From: Gautieria morchelliformis
Lineage: Eukaryota; Basidiomycota; Agaricomycetes; Gomphales; Gomphaceae
Assembly (NCBI GenBank): GCA_015179125.1
Contig: WHVA01000227.1
Span: forward strand, 106,517 to 170,516
Direction of reading: 5' to 3'
Length of the DNA stretch: 64,000 bases
The notes beneath the pieces were generated by a model, which searched no databases, was not told where the DNA came from, and saw only the letters and a list, made by a program, of their open reading frames with translations. The translations under genes were made by a program, and so were the position numbers. This document shows, piece by piece, positions 10,651 to 22,059 of the stretch. Numbering within the stretch: position 1 is the stretch's first letter; each line of letters opens with the position of its first letter.

Positions 10651-12590
10651 TCTTATGGTGGCAGTGGCTTCTGAGGAGCCAAGCTATGCTGTACAGTGCG
10701 TCGCGACTCGCGACCTGGTTGTTTCACAACCACCCAAAATGGCCCGACCCCAGCCCTATTCTGATGATTTATGTCAAGACTCTCCATCATGCACGTCCAC
10801 ACCAACGCGTAGCATGCATAATCCACGCGCAATACCGCAATCTCCCCCTAGCGTGACCCCGCCATACGCGACTCCGTTCTGAGTCTGCCTCTACTTGGAG
10901 TCTGACGCGCAAGAGGGCACATCATGCATGGATACGCTTTTCCCTGATCCTGGGCAGCTTGCGTCTCTCGCTTGCTACCCATACTGAGGCCCTGCCCGAG
11001 TTCAAAGGTGGCTGATACAGATGCTCACATGGAAGGGACTGAAAATGCGAGCCCAAATGGTATGTCACTTCTTCTCTGGTTGAGCTCTGCATCAGTCGTA
11101 TTATTTCTTCGTGGTGGTAGTGCCATCCACACACTGGACTGGTGGAATTCCCCTAGGTGACGCCGCGGTGTATCGGGTTATTATAGCCAATTATCCTGGT
11201 GGCGGTTGAGCGGCAACATTACACTCGCACGCTGCACTCCGCGATCCCACCTACCATAGGTTAAGATGGATGGGCGCATTATGAGGCATGCACTTCACGA
11301 TGTTCGGGCTTTGACTACGTTTCGGTGCGGCGGTGAGCGACCATTTACGCAGAGAGGGTTGCTGGAAGTCGGCTGAAGGGATGCAGAATGTAGGACGTTG
11401 CAAGATTGCCTATATTCTACCCTTTCTACGCCGCTGCCTGGAGCGCTATCCGCTATTTGCGGTTCTTCCTGCGTGGCCTTGTCCATCTCTTCCTTGGATG
11501 GTCAGCACTTCCCTTTGGGGCGTTTGAATTGCTTTCTGTGTTTGTGTTTTCGCTCGTGTCGCATTGTGCCTGAGTTTCGTGCAGCGTGTGTATTGCCCCA
11601 AGGACCTCGATACGTGTATGCGAAAGCTAGCTGTGCGAGATGGATATTATCTGTAAAGACAAATTGTCCACTATAACATCAAATCACTTACGGCAACATG
11701 CAGGTTTTTCTTGTATACCATGCATAGCCAAGGTGCGACGGCAACCATCCCTCATTACGCCTGCCTAGCTTGTTCCCCTTGAAAGAGTTATCGCGACATC
11801 CATTCTGCGTCAAGGCATCATATGTATCTTATATAGATTGCGTGCAATGGCTATCTGCAGAGGCATGTCCGTATTTAAATTCTCACTCTTCACGACTGCG
11901 GCAGTACGTTCTGAGTTCCTTTGTGAATGCTCGTGCATACCCTGGTGCGCAAGTTTCGTCATCGCCACTACATATGCACTTCATCTATTGCAGTCCTCGA
12001 GAGTGAAGAGCGCAGTGTACGAACTGAAGCTTTCCTTGGCATGTACACCTGAATTGCTCGACCGAGACAATCAATTTCAAAAATGTGTTTCAAGAAATGA
12101 CCATCGCCCTGGAGGAGCATAGTCTATATAGGAACAGCCAGATTGAATAGAAGAGAGGGCCACGGTGCACCTGATCAGGGAGTCAAATACTGCTGGAAAA
12201 TGCAAGCAGGATTAACTGTTCATCAACTGCCAACATACTGAGGTAAGCTGACTGCCGTTACGAAAATCTCCTCCATGATGTCCCCATATAGCTCATCTAA
12301 GGTGAAAGAACCTTGTGCTCCAGCGAGTCTGTCTTTGTTCTCAGGATCCCGAAATAGTATGAAAATAATATATTCTGACAATGTGTACTGTACGACCAAA
12401 ATAGAACCCCCGCCCGCACGGGCGAAGGAGGGTCATCTGATGCGAGACTGTGACGACAAGCGCAGCCCGCACATAAGGGAGACAGAGGGGGAGACGGGGT
12501 GAAAGGGTGCCCTTATGTGGTGCTTTATGATTGGAGGCAATGCTGGATACAAAGGAAAGAGCTGGATGTCTGCACATGCGTGTGATGTGA
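10651..12590. other. Spacer, nothing recognised
   Basis: No recognisable gene, LTR or strong repeat. ORFs are under 100 codons and unassigned. Confidence 0.4.
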
Positions 12591-12594
12591 GAGG

Positions 12595-13190
12595 CACAGC
12601 AGCACGACACGCCCCCTCTCCCGAGAAGCACCCGCACGGTGCACACCCCCCACGCCATGCGAAACCGCCCCTCCCGCCACCCGGGACTGCCCCTCCCGCC
12701 CAACTTCTGCCGAGAGGACAACTGCGCACTCGACCTCGTTGCCCCGATGCCAAGCCAGGGCAATGTATGGCCTGCACACTCAACGACTCAAATATGCCCA
12801 GCCATACCCCACCCCGTGCGGCCCGCATCTTGTCATACGGCGTGGTCCTGTGTCTGACGGAAGCGTCGATATGATTTGGACAGTGAGGCAGATGGGCATG
12901 GTCAATGTATATACGGATTTGACGGCTCACCCTTAGACGGTGTCTGGTGCTCCATTACTCGATGTTTCGCATCCCCAGATGACATAACCTGCATACATTC
13001 TCGACCTTACCCTCCGTGGTGAATCCGAGACCGCACGTATGGATATTGCGTTGTTGGCTGCGGAGGGCATCATGGGCACGGTGGCTTGTGAGTTGCGTTT
13101 CGTTGTGTTGTTATTTTTTGTGTTTTGTATTTGTTGTTGGTACAGGACGGTTTCAGATTGGGAGTTGTGTTCCACTTAGATGGTTGTTAC
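12595..13190 (+). repeat. Gene-fragment repeat G, copy 1
   Basis: It resembles 22060-23010. Shared parts are a cctcccgcccaacttc block, gcgcactcgacct, ccccgatgcc, a cataccc..ccccgt block and later gcgttg(t/c)tgg..ggtggcttgtgagt followed by a T-rich tract. The last part looks like an exon ending at a GTGAG donor (reading ALLAAEGIMGTVA here), so the family may derive from a host gene. No intact gene remains and I cannot name it. Confidence 0.5.
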
Positions 13191-13621
13191 ATGTACAATA
13201 TTCATAATAGTGCATGTGAGTCACTAATCAAATGCAGGAATGTCCTCAAAACCACCTGGAAGTCCAATGACTATGGTAGTAGGTGATGCAATATGCCTGT
13301 GTATCAATGCATGTTTGCCCTGGAAAAATCATATGGCCTCTCTGCATTGGGTCCACAATCTGCCATGCTCAAACAGGCTGAAATCAAGCTTTGTGGACTC
13401 CTTTGCAATAACAGCAGTGTTCGCCGGCCACCAAAGACCTACTTGTGACCAAGGTGGTATCCAGAATAAAAGTTCTGAGGGAAAGTTTAGTAACTAGCCA
13501 TGTTCGAGGCGTGAATCGTTTCGAAACCCAGGCCCCATAGCTGTGCAAAGGATATTAGCATATTTTGTCATGTTCCAACAAATCAAGATAACAGCTACTG
13601 ACTAGCCTGAATTGAAAATGG
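13191..13621. other. Spacer, nothing recognised
   Basis: No recognised feature between repeat G and the end of the WD40 region of the minus-strand NOD-like gene. Confidence 0.4.
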
Positions 13622-16600
13622 TGCTGAGGTGACCCCCCCAGTGTCTGCATCCCACACACGGATTGTATTGTCAACAGACCCAGAGACGATGCGCTTGCCA
13701 TTGTGCGAGAATGACACCGACGTGACCCAGTGGGTGTGGCCTTAGAATAGGGCTGAAATGGCCTCCCCAGTGTCTACATTCCACACACGTATCATCTTGT
13801 CATCACACCCGGAGACGATGCGCTTGCCGTCATGCGAGAATGCCACCGACGTGACGACATGGGTGTGGCCTTCGAACGGTGCTAAAATGGCCTCCCCAGT
13901 CTCTGTGTTCCACACACGGATCGTCTTGTCATAAGACCCGGAGACGATGCGGTCGCCATCACGCGAGAATACCACCGACGTGACAGAGTTGGTGTGGCCT
14001 TCGAATGGTGCTGAAATCGCCTCCCTGGGGTCTGCGCTCCACACACGGATCATCTTGTCATCAGACCCTGAGACGATGCGCTTGCCGTCGTGCAAGAACG
14101 CCACCGACGTGACACAGTCAGTGTGGCCTTCAAATGGTGCTGAAATGAATTCCCCAGTGTCGGCATTCCACACATGGATTGTCTTGTCTTCTGAGCCGGA
14201 GACAATGCGCTTGCTGTCGGGCGAGAACGCCACTGACCTGACATAGTCGGTGTGACCTTCAAATGGTCCTGAAATGACCTCACCGCCGTCTGCATCCCAC
14301 ACACGGATTGTCTTGTCTTCTGAGCCGGAGACGATGCGCTTGCTGTTGGGCGAGAATGCCACCGACGTGACCCAGTGGGTGTGGCCTTCGAAAGGTGCTG
14401 AGATCGCCTCCCAGGCGTCTGCATCCCACACACGGATTGTCTTGTCATAAGACCCGGAGACGATGCGCTTGCTGTCGTGCGAGAACACCACCGACGTGAC
14501 CCACCCGGTGTTGCCTACCAGAGTGGTTTGACCAGGTGGCCACGTCGTCACTTTCCCAGTCTCGACGCGGAGAAGTCGTGGAAATCGTGGGAGGTAAGTC
14601 TCGCATAGTTTCGACCTTTCAGGTGCGAACGGGAGTGCCGACAAATAGAGATGGGGAGCACTCTGAGAGATTGCACTCCCAAACGCAGCTACAAAATTGC
14701 GGGTATCCTCTACGAATGCTCTAGTGTCATTATCCTGAAGTTCATCAGACTCATATCGGAGCTCATAAAAACAAGGGCACTCACCTGACTCCAGTCCATT
14801 ATTGACGAGAGCGCTGCCAAAGCATAGAATACCTTCTTGATCAGACTCAAAACTTCTAGCCAGTAGAGTAGCTTAGCCTCGAAAAACTCCATGACTTTTC
14901 CACCTATTTCTGGCATAAAGGTGGTGGCGCGAACATGGTCTGCCCAAAAACGGCAAGAGTATGAAAGATGGGAGGATATATACTTCTTGGTCCGTGTTTC
15001 CAAGTCCACAACATCATCATTGCGCAGATGTGAAGTTTCAAGCTGACAAATGTTGAAACAAAGCTCATTCTTCATCACGCGCAAGCATGAGAGCGCAAGG
15101 CCGACCTGGTGTAAAGATGGTTTGATGTAGTATGCTTTACTCGAGTTGCGATCTGTCAAGAAGTCACGAAAAGACTTGTGCAGCAGAGTGATTGTGCCAG
15201 ATTCTTGAGCAGGAAGGCTCAGCAGAGCACCCATAGGTCCAACGATATGTTGAACCTTGGTACCTGAGTTGCCGTCCTTGTACAATTTTTGCAGGGCAGA
15301 CATCGAGAGTGGTTCTCTGGCAGTCGGGATGCAGCCCATAACCAAGCAAAAGCGATCCTTGACCTTGTCCGTCAAGCCATCGCCATCCCCGAATATCTGC
15401 TTGAGGATACCGAGATACAGGTTATCCATCCCACGGAACTTCTCGTCTAAACGTTCCTCCAGCTGCTCAACAGGATCCCACCCACCCATCCCATCCCCTT
15501 TGACAAATCGACAAGCCGTGGATGCCCATTGAAAGTGACCTTCAGATTTCTCAGCTAATAATCGACACCAGCCATTGTTGGGCCATTTGCGGTCGAAGAG
15601 CTTAATGTTACCTAGTTCATCTTTCACAAAGCGGGCGACGGCATCGGCAGGGTTCTGGTCAATATCCTTTAGGGACTTGGAAAGTACGTGCTTCTTCCCA
15701 AGAAGGGCCCCATTGATGTCTTGTTCGGCACGGGAGGTGATGAGAACTCGGAAGTTAGGTGGCAGCTCTGCAGCTTCGTTACCGAGGACAGACAAGAGAT
15801 CCTCATGAGATTTCTGGTCTCCGCTCTCATCCAATGCATCTATAACGATCACGGTCGGTCCAACGGCCGTTAGGTCACTGGAGGGGTCTCGAATAAACTT
15901 TTGGAATTGCTCAGAAGGTACGCACGTGGTCCGAAGTGCTTTCTGCTCCCTGACGATTTTCAGCAACGATGCTTTTCGTTCTGGATCCAGATCAGCCAGG
16001 TGTTACGTATCGAGATTTCCACTAAGTCGGAACTGGAAAGGACAGCGGCTTCAACTTATAGGTTGCGCCCCCGATGAACTATCGTCCTAGGTATTTCGGA
16101 AATGAGCCGGAAGTCGGAAAGTACTGGACCAGAGGTTTGGTCGGAACTTGAGTCGGAACTGAGGCGGAAAGCGGAAGACCGAGAGACTGAGATCTTGCTA
16201 GACTCGCTGTGCTAAGAACAGGAGATGGAGCGAAGGAAATCAAGTATCGAAGGTGATTATCTGATTGCAGAATAACAGACATACATGAGGGGGTTTTTAT
16301 ACAAAGCGCAGAGCAACAAGTAATGGTGTTGTACTAAGCAAATTCCGGAAGAAGCGGAAGTCGAGTACAATGTGTGGGAACTAACTAATTGGGAACAATG
16401 GGACTACAAGGGGGTTCAGGGTAAGGTAGAACAATGACAAAGAACAAGGGGTCGGGAAAACATATCTGACAACGAACTACAAGGGTGACCGGATATATGG
16501 TTTTGATGGATGGCGTGGTGGGTCCGGTGGGTCCGAGTAATAGAGTCGAAAGAACAAGGGAAATGTACAAGGGGCGGAATGTCGGAAATGTCGGAGGGGC

Positions 16601-18480
16601 GGAACGTTGTGCGGGACTATTGGAGGGGCGGAAGGAGTGGCGGAACTGAGGGTCGGAAGTCGGAAATGAACGGTCGTAACACCAGGTCACGAGCAATCGT
16701 GCTAAACAGATTGTCGGGGGATCGCTGTGCCTGAAGAGCACGTTCAAAAAAGTACGACGACCTGAGACGTTTGATGCTACCCAGTTGTTTAGCGACCTCG
16801 TGGGCGATGGCAGACTTGCCGGCACCCGCGACATCATTCAGGAAAAATATGTGTGGTGTGTCCTTGCTATCCTGGTTGATCCAATCCCAGATCTCTGCAG
16901 TAACTGTCTCCCGGGTATCCCGAAGACATCCTTTTTTAGGATTGAACTTAGCACCGTCTGCGTAGGGCATGTCAATCAGCAGAACTGCTCCAGCTGGTTG
17001 CAAGGTGTATTAGCCTCGGGAAAGGCCCAAAGTCAGAAAACTCACAGAGGTCGCCGACGGTATCCAGAACACGTAGTACAGTGATTTCGGTATGAATGAC
17101 GGCCTGTTGCTGTAACGCCAACATGAGATTGTTGAACGTTTCCCCGTATTGTTCGACCTTGCTGTCGACATCCGACCATAGGTTTTTCATGGTTCTTTTC
17201 ACTGAGCAAAGATCGTCAGGTATAGCCACCTGACCTTGGGTTCAATATACCGAATCCCTTGTTTTTTTGCGTAGGCATGGATAAAGTAGCTGCACTCTAC
17301 CGTCTGATTCGTCAAGGATATGATAATTGGCCTTTGTGATTCAATTTTGTTCAACGGCTCTGCCAGATAGACGAACTCATAGGTGTCTCCAATGAGTTTC
17401 GCCAGCGCATTGATGCTATCGTCCCGGTCCTTTTGCGCAATGATTGTCTGGCCGGACGTCAGACATGTCTATCAAGCTGGTGCATGTGATAGATCGACCT
17501 TGTGCGCAATAGACAGGATCTATAGACCATGCCATCTTTGCGTAAGGATGGACCTAGAATCAAGCAAACCCTGTACATGAGATGACCTGGGAGACCGCCG
17601 GCGTTTGAACCATACCTCGGAGATCCCATCCACGATCCCGGTAAACAGTCTGATCCTGTCCAGGAGTGGATCTCAAGCCGTCATTGTCGGGATGTCCGTA
17701 ATATTGGTGGTGGAAATGATGCCGTCCATGACATTCCCTGCTTCAATAATCCTGGACGGCGCTGGGTTCATACTATCGACCACTTTCACGTGGCTGACTG
17801 CTTCGCTCAACTGGGCATTCTGCGCCTCGTCGGACGTCGCGAAAGACGTGATGGTGAACTCTAGGACAGTCTGAACATCATGCATGTTCCCTGCCTTATC
17901 CGGTTTTCGCAGTTTCAAAGCAACGGCTGCTGTGTCCAATGTGTACACATCATTCCGTCAATGAGTGAGGACTGACCTCCAGTTGCTCCTTCTGCAAGCA
18001 GAAACTCAATTATTTCCTTTGTACCGCCTATGAAATCATCATGTCGGATGGCATGACGCCCATATACTTCAATTTCCAACACAGAAGACCGAGTCAAGTT
18101 GAAGCTGTGGATGGATTTAAGATCACATTGAAACAATAACGCTAGAATTCACGCACAAATAGAATGGCTCATTCCACGAGGCAGTATTGCCTCTCGCAGA
18201 AAACGTAGTCTTCTGGTGGGGGTCCTTATCGACAACGAGTTCCACGAAGAACTGACTAGGAAGTTTGCCGAACAGTGTGACATTGGGAAGGTGATTGCAT
18301 TTCAGGTCTGTTGTCGATGGCCAAGAGTCAGTATATAATAGATAGCGCAACGAAAGAGTCTTTCCAGCGACTTTGATTCCTGCAGGAATACTTGCGGGTG
18401 GAGTGAACACTTGGCTCACTAGAGAAGCGATGCTGGGATTACGGTGCTGTCACAGTGCCCTCAGCGTTGCTCATCATGCG
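13622..18480 (-). pseudogene. C2-NACHT-WD40 NOD-like gene, inactivated
   Basis: Order on the minus strand: start near 18472 (MSNAEG); C2-like domain (VELVVDKD, NTASWNEPFYL, SVLEIEVYG; 18100-18300); helical region (RIRLFTGIVDGISE, AQKDRDDSINALAKLIGDTYE); NACHT ATPase with Walker A NDVAGAGKSAIA (near 16830), Walker B TVIVIDALDE (near 15840) and sensor-like FRVLITSRAEQD; the linker FVAAFGSAISQSAPHLYLSA; then seven WD40 repeats (13742-14530) plus an eighth after the stop. Short introns include 16994-17045 and 14735-14784. Basidiomycete proteins of this architecture are thought to act in non-self recognition or cell death signalling; that is family knowledge. Lesions: a solo LTR at 16001-16681; TGG to TGA at 17673-17675; a 4-bp insertion near 17521; a frame break near 17230; GAA to TAA at 13742-13744. 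It is a pseudogene. Confidence 0.9.
16001..16681 (-). mobile_element. Solo LTR, family A, with 5-bp TSD
   Basis: The 681-bp unit begins TGTTACG and ends CGTAACA and is flanked by CCAGG on both sides (15996-16000, 16682-16686). It belongs to the same family as the LTR at 1-432, in the opposite direction. It interrupts the NACHT coding sequence. When the LTR and one CCAGG are set aside mentally, the flanking codons (..TIARDL / DLDPERK..) are in the same frame, so the target was an open exon at insertion. The unit is rich in TTCCGA/TCGGAA motifs and has no ORF. Confidence 0.92.
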
Positions 18481-18640
18481 CAGTGTTCGAGGTGGGTGGT
18501 AGACGGGAAAAGACGATGAGAGGCGCCGTACAGCATTGAACCTGTCATTGAAGATGCCACTGCAGCTTCCCACATGTTCCTGGCGTCAATGAGAAGCGCC
18601 CATCGATGTGGCTCCATCTCCACGTCTCCATAGTCGGCCG
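18440..18640 (-). repeat. NOD-like gene 5' module, copy 2
   Basis: This is the upstream region and first codons of the minus-strand NOD-like gene. It shares with 5089-5315 and 31717-32040 the sequence before the start codon, the presumed ATG (ATGAGCAACGCTGAGGG) and the caccgtaa block. The shared upstream part suggests that promoter and first exons were duplicated together. Confidence 0.65.
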
Positions 18641-19002
18641 GCCGTCTTCGTAACTACCATGGTCCGTGTCTGAGAGGCAACAAGGGGCTCCAGCTTCAGC
18701 TTCAGGCGCTTGCGCCACTAAATCTTATACCATAATCAATGCTTCAGGAGCTCACGCACGTACATCATGCCCGGAACAGATCTCCACTGAATGGAACACG
18801 CCTCACGCGTGGCCCAATAAAGTTTTCTTCCTCATTCCATCAACCTCGTTCAACCTACGTGAGCAGATCACCACCTGTCCCACTGCAGTCTTACAAGGGG
18901 TTCGGACGACGAGACAGTCGCAGAGGGAGGAGAGACGGGCAGACAGGGTGTGCTAGCGCGGTGCTTTATAGTATGGGCGCTGGGTGTGGATTGGCGTCGG
19001 CA
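18641..19002. other. Spacer, nothing recognised
   Basis: About 360 bp between the NOD-like 5' module and the Copia-type element. It ends in TTCTC, the target duplication of that element. Confidence 0.4.
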
Positions 19003-19494
19003 TTCTCTATAGGTCGAAGTAGAATAATAGTCCGGGGTAGATTCGATGTTCTATAACAGTTCAGATCGCTGACTTAAATACATAAACATTATTCTAATTA
19101 TAGTTGAATCCTTTTGTCTTGCAAAGTACAAAGCGCGCTTTGTACTTTGCTGCGCTCCTTGTTCTCCTCTATCTGCGCTCCTTGTTCTCCTCTATCTGTG
19201 CTCCTTGTTCTCCTCTATCTGCGCTCCTTGTTCTCCTCTATCCTTTGTCCTTGCACGCGTCATCGGGTTGCGTAAGTATGCCGAAGTGCCATTATCCAAC
19301 ACTCCCCCTCACTTCGGTGAGTCCTAACCTTTCGCACATACCCATGTTATGCCGCTCCAATCGCTTCACCATCAAATCCGCGAGATCCTCCTTCGACCTG
19401 ACGTGAGTTTAGCGAAGCCTCGTTAGAGGCCGCTTTCTCGCAGATCAAGTGGTAGGTACTTGGCCTCTGTCATAGGTATTGCTACCGCGTGCTG

Positions 19495-20140
19495 ATTCCT
19501 TGAACTCCAAGCAATAGACTCTCTGAGTCCTTTCCATGCTACTGTGACCGACTGGTCCAGGTGGAGCCCCTTTGCGGGCAATGGCGGTGGCGATGGAGGC
19601 CGTGTCTCCACACGTGCCTCGTCAGTTCCCAGCGTCACCTGCGCTTCTCCCACCACCTTATCGTCCCTCTCGGGCACCTCATCCGGCATCGCGTCGTCTA
19701 CCTTCCACCCATCCGTCGTCTTATCTCGCACGATCTCGATCCACGAGCACTGGCTCGATGCCGGGTCCTGCGCCGAGTACTGGAAGTTGCTCAGCATGTC
19801 GAACTTGTCGGATCTGCCGTACGCCAGGATGTGCCACGTGTAGTTGTTCGCTGACGACAGAAGGAGCAGTAGCAGTGCTGTCCCCGGCAGTCCAGGAAAA
19901 CCAGCCGTGAGTTCGTGTGCATCGAGTGCATAGAGTACCCGAGGTTCGTCCCAAAGTCTGTCACCCTCCTGAGCCTCATGTGCGTTGGCCAAGACAGCCA
20001 CTCCACCCGGTACTCCATCCGGAACTTGCGCAGCGTCCAGTTCGTGTTCGGGATGCTCCCCATGATCATGATGTTCTCGTTCGGCGTCAGCTTCGCGACC
20101 GAGTGGTACAGCCGCATGCCCCAGCCCGCTCATTTTCTCA
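19495..20140 (-). pseudogene. Captured copper radical oxidase-like fragment inside the element
   Basis: In a frame other than that of pol this stretch reads RLYHSVAKLTPNENIMIMGS and EYRVEWLS, which resemble the late part of glyoxal-oxidase-type copper radical oxidases (YHS.A.L.P.G....GSNPN, TEYRVE). Further along it reads NNYTWHILAYGRSDKFDM and WKVDDAMPDEVPERD, resembling an earlier part of the same family (NNYT.., DD.(L/M)PE.R). The order is therefore reversed relative to the family. Resemblance is from memory of family motifs and is tentative. The piece interrupts Copia pol and is flanked by pol on both sides. Confidence 0.45.
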
Positions 20141-20149
20141 TGCAGGTAC

Positions 20150-20784
20150 CGGGCATCTTGCAATAGTTGGTCTTTCACTTCCTGGCTGCCCAGCTTGATC
20201 TTACCATACTCCTTTGACAGTTGGTGGTTAATTGTCGTAGCCGTGTGTGGACCTGCATCGGTCCCTGCCGCTGCTTGCACTTCCACTCCCCCTGGGTGTT
20301 GCTCGTGTGTCGTATGTTCCTCCCCCTCGAGCACAGCCGCCCTCTCATCGTTCCCTGTCCCTCGGCATGTAATTTGATACATACGTCCCACCTTTTGGCC
20401 AATTCCAAAGATAGTTCCAATTCTTGATTTGAATGTAACACTTGATGATGTAAACATAGCCGTGTGTCCGATATCGGTAAGGGGTCCTATACTGATGACA
20501 TTGTTGGGGGCGTCAGGTGCATATTTTACGTCGTGGAGTTTGACTGTGAATATGTCGGTTCCTACCATAAATTCTAGAGGCACTGTTCCTCGTCCATGGG
20601 TTATAAGTGAAGTGCCCGGTGTGATACCATTGATTTCAGAATGGTCCGTCGTGTAAGTTGAGAAATTATCTCGGTTGCGAGTTATGTGTGTGGTTGCGGC
20701 TGAGTCGGCAAGCCAGTCTGATGAGAGCCGTGTGATCAGCCATGAACGCAAAATCTTTTTCTTCAGCTTGCTTAACAGTGTCAT
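20150..20784 (-). CDS. Copia-type protease region, truncated pol start
   Basis: The frame reads WLADSAATTHITRNRDNF, the Copia aspartic protease (D-S-A in this family), then VKLHDVKYAPDAPNNVISIG, a standard segment after the active site. It continues to about KLGSQEVKDQLLQDARYLH and then runs into unrelated sequence near 20140. The reading frame stays open to 19423 only by chance. A Copia RNase H/C-terminal remnant follows at the far end (VAIPMTEAKYL near 19470; EDLADLMVKRLERHN near 19390), so the middle of pol was deleted. Confidence 0.75.
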
Positions 20785-21556
20785 TCTCCTTTGATTTATA
20801 CCACGCGGGTGCCTGGCCTTCTTTGCCTCCGCCCTTTGCCCAACAGTCTTTTACGTAGTGCCCTAGTTTTCCACAGTTATGGCACTTTCCCTTCGTGGCT
20901 CCTGAGTCATCACGTGACTGAGTCCGAAGAACCATCTGTCGGCCTGATCCTGCATGTCGGGCCCGATCTTCATCCAGGATCCTGGCTATCAGGACATCCG
21001 ACGATATTGCAACACCGCCGGCGTTGACCGCGGTGATAAACGAGGACCAAGATTCCGGCAATGAGGTAAGTAGTGTACTTGAAAAATCGGCATCTGTAAT
21101 CAATTGACCGTGGGCATTCAGTTCCTGTCTGAGACCTCGAAGCTTTCGAACGTGTTCCTCCATGTTGGCGCCGTCCTCGGCAAAGGTACGAAAGAAGTCG
21201 CGGCGGAGATTGACGATGCCGACATCTCCTTTAGACTCAAATATGCCCTGTAGCCTAGTCCAGATAGCATTGCTTGTCATATATTGGTCAATATAAACCA
21301 GGTGTTCATCAGATATACGCAAGCAAATTTCCTTCCTTGCCTTCTTGTCCTTTTTCTTCCATTCAGCGATTGCCTGTCTCTCTGCCGCTGTTATTCTCCT
21401 CGGATCGGCCGGTTCCGGTTCTGCCTCGGTGCCGCTGGTGACGTCCCAAAGTTCTTGGTCATCCAAGATCCATTCAAGGCGGCGGCGCCATGCGGCATAG
21501 TTGTCCCCATTCAGCGGGTCAACTCTGTATGTATTAACTGTGCCGGCAAGAGACAT
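20666..21556 (-). CDS. Copia-type Gag (UBN2-like) with zinc knuckle
   Basis: A 296-aa ORF begins just inside the 5' LTR. The N-terminal 200 residues are of the Copia Gag (UBN2) type: LNGDNYAAWRRRLEWIL near residue 15, later RRDFFRTFAEDGANMEEHV and LLTSLPESWSSFI. A CCHC zinc knuckle CHNCGKLGHYVKDC lies near residue 237, which packages element RNA. The end of the frame overlaps the start of the protease-containing frame (start of 19423-20784), so a frameshift or indel separates gag from pol. The ORF is open throughout, in line with a young element. It could still supply Gag in trans. Confidence 0.88.
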   Translation of the reverse strand: MSLAGTVNTYRVDPLNGDNYAAWRRRLEWILDDQELWDVTSGTEAEPEPADPRRITAAERQAIAEWKKKDKKARKEICLRISDEHLVYIDQYMTSNAIWTRLQGIFESKGDVGIVNLRRDFFRTFAEDGANMEEHVRKLRGLRQELNAHGQLITDADFSSTLLTSLPESWSSFITAVNAGGVAISSDVLIARILDEDRARHAGSGRQMVLRTQSRDDSGATKGKCHNCGKLGHYVKDCWAKGGGKEGQAPAWYKSKENDTVKQAEEKDFAFMADHTALIRLACRLSRNHTHNSQPR

Positions 21557-22059
21557 TGTTGGTCGATTTGTTACTGATGTAGAAGTTCGATATAATAGAT
21601 ATTAGTTACGGCCGGGGCCCATAACCTATAGGTCGAAGTAGAATAATAGTCCGGGGTAGATTCGATGTTCTATAACAGTTCAGATCGCTGACTTAAATAC
21701 ATAAACATTATTCTAATTATAGTTGAATCCTTTTGTCTTGCAAAGTACAAGGCGCGCTTTGTACTTTGCTGCGCTCCTTGTTCTCCTCTATCTGCGCTCC
21801 TTGTTCTCCTCTATCTGCGCTCCTTGTTCTCCTCTATCCTTTGTCCTTGCACGCGTCATCGGGTTGCGTAAGTATGCCGAAGTGCCGTTATCCAACATTC
21901 TCAAAGGAGAGGCGGCACGCACAACTGGACGAAGCGTACAAAGGAAGGAGCGCGCCGGCATCGATGGCATCGATGTCGATTCTCACGCACGTCACGACGT
22001 GTGACGTGACAGACGCCCGGCCCCACACTCAGCCACGACACCCAGCCAGGAGCACGGCA

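Larger units (their letters stand above)
19008..21897 (-). mobile_element. Copia-type LTR element, deleted, young
   Basis: Two direct LTRs (19008-19301, 294 bp; 21627-21897, 271 bp) flank 2.3 kb. A 5-bp TSD, TTCTC, lies at 19003-19007 and 21898-21902. On the minus strand the 5' LTR starts TGTTGGATAA and is followed inside by GGTTATGGGCCC (likely primer-binding region). The 3' LTR is preceded by the polypurine tract GTGAGGGGGAG. The LTRs differ mainly by one 23-bp unit (four versus three copies of TGCGCTCCTTG..TATC) and a few substitutions, so insertion is recent. Gag and protease are present; integrase and most of reverse transcriptase are absent, replaced by foreign sequence. It is non-autonomous. 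Confidence 0.92.

Noticed and set aside
19423-20784. A single 453-aa protein
   Set aside because: It joins Copia protease, an out-of-frame foreign insert and a Copia tail; the middle is read in a meaningless frame.
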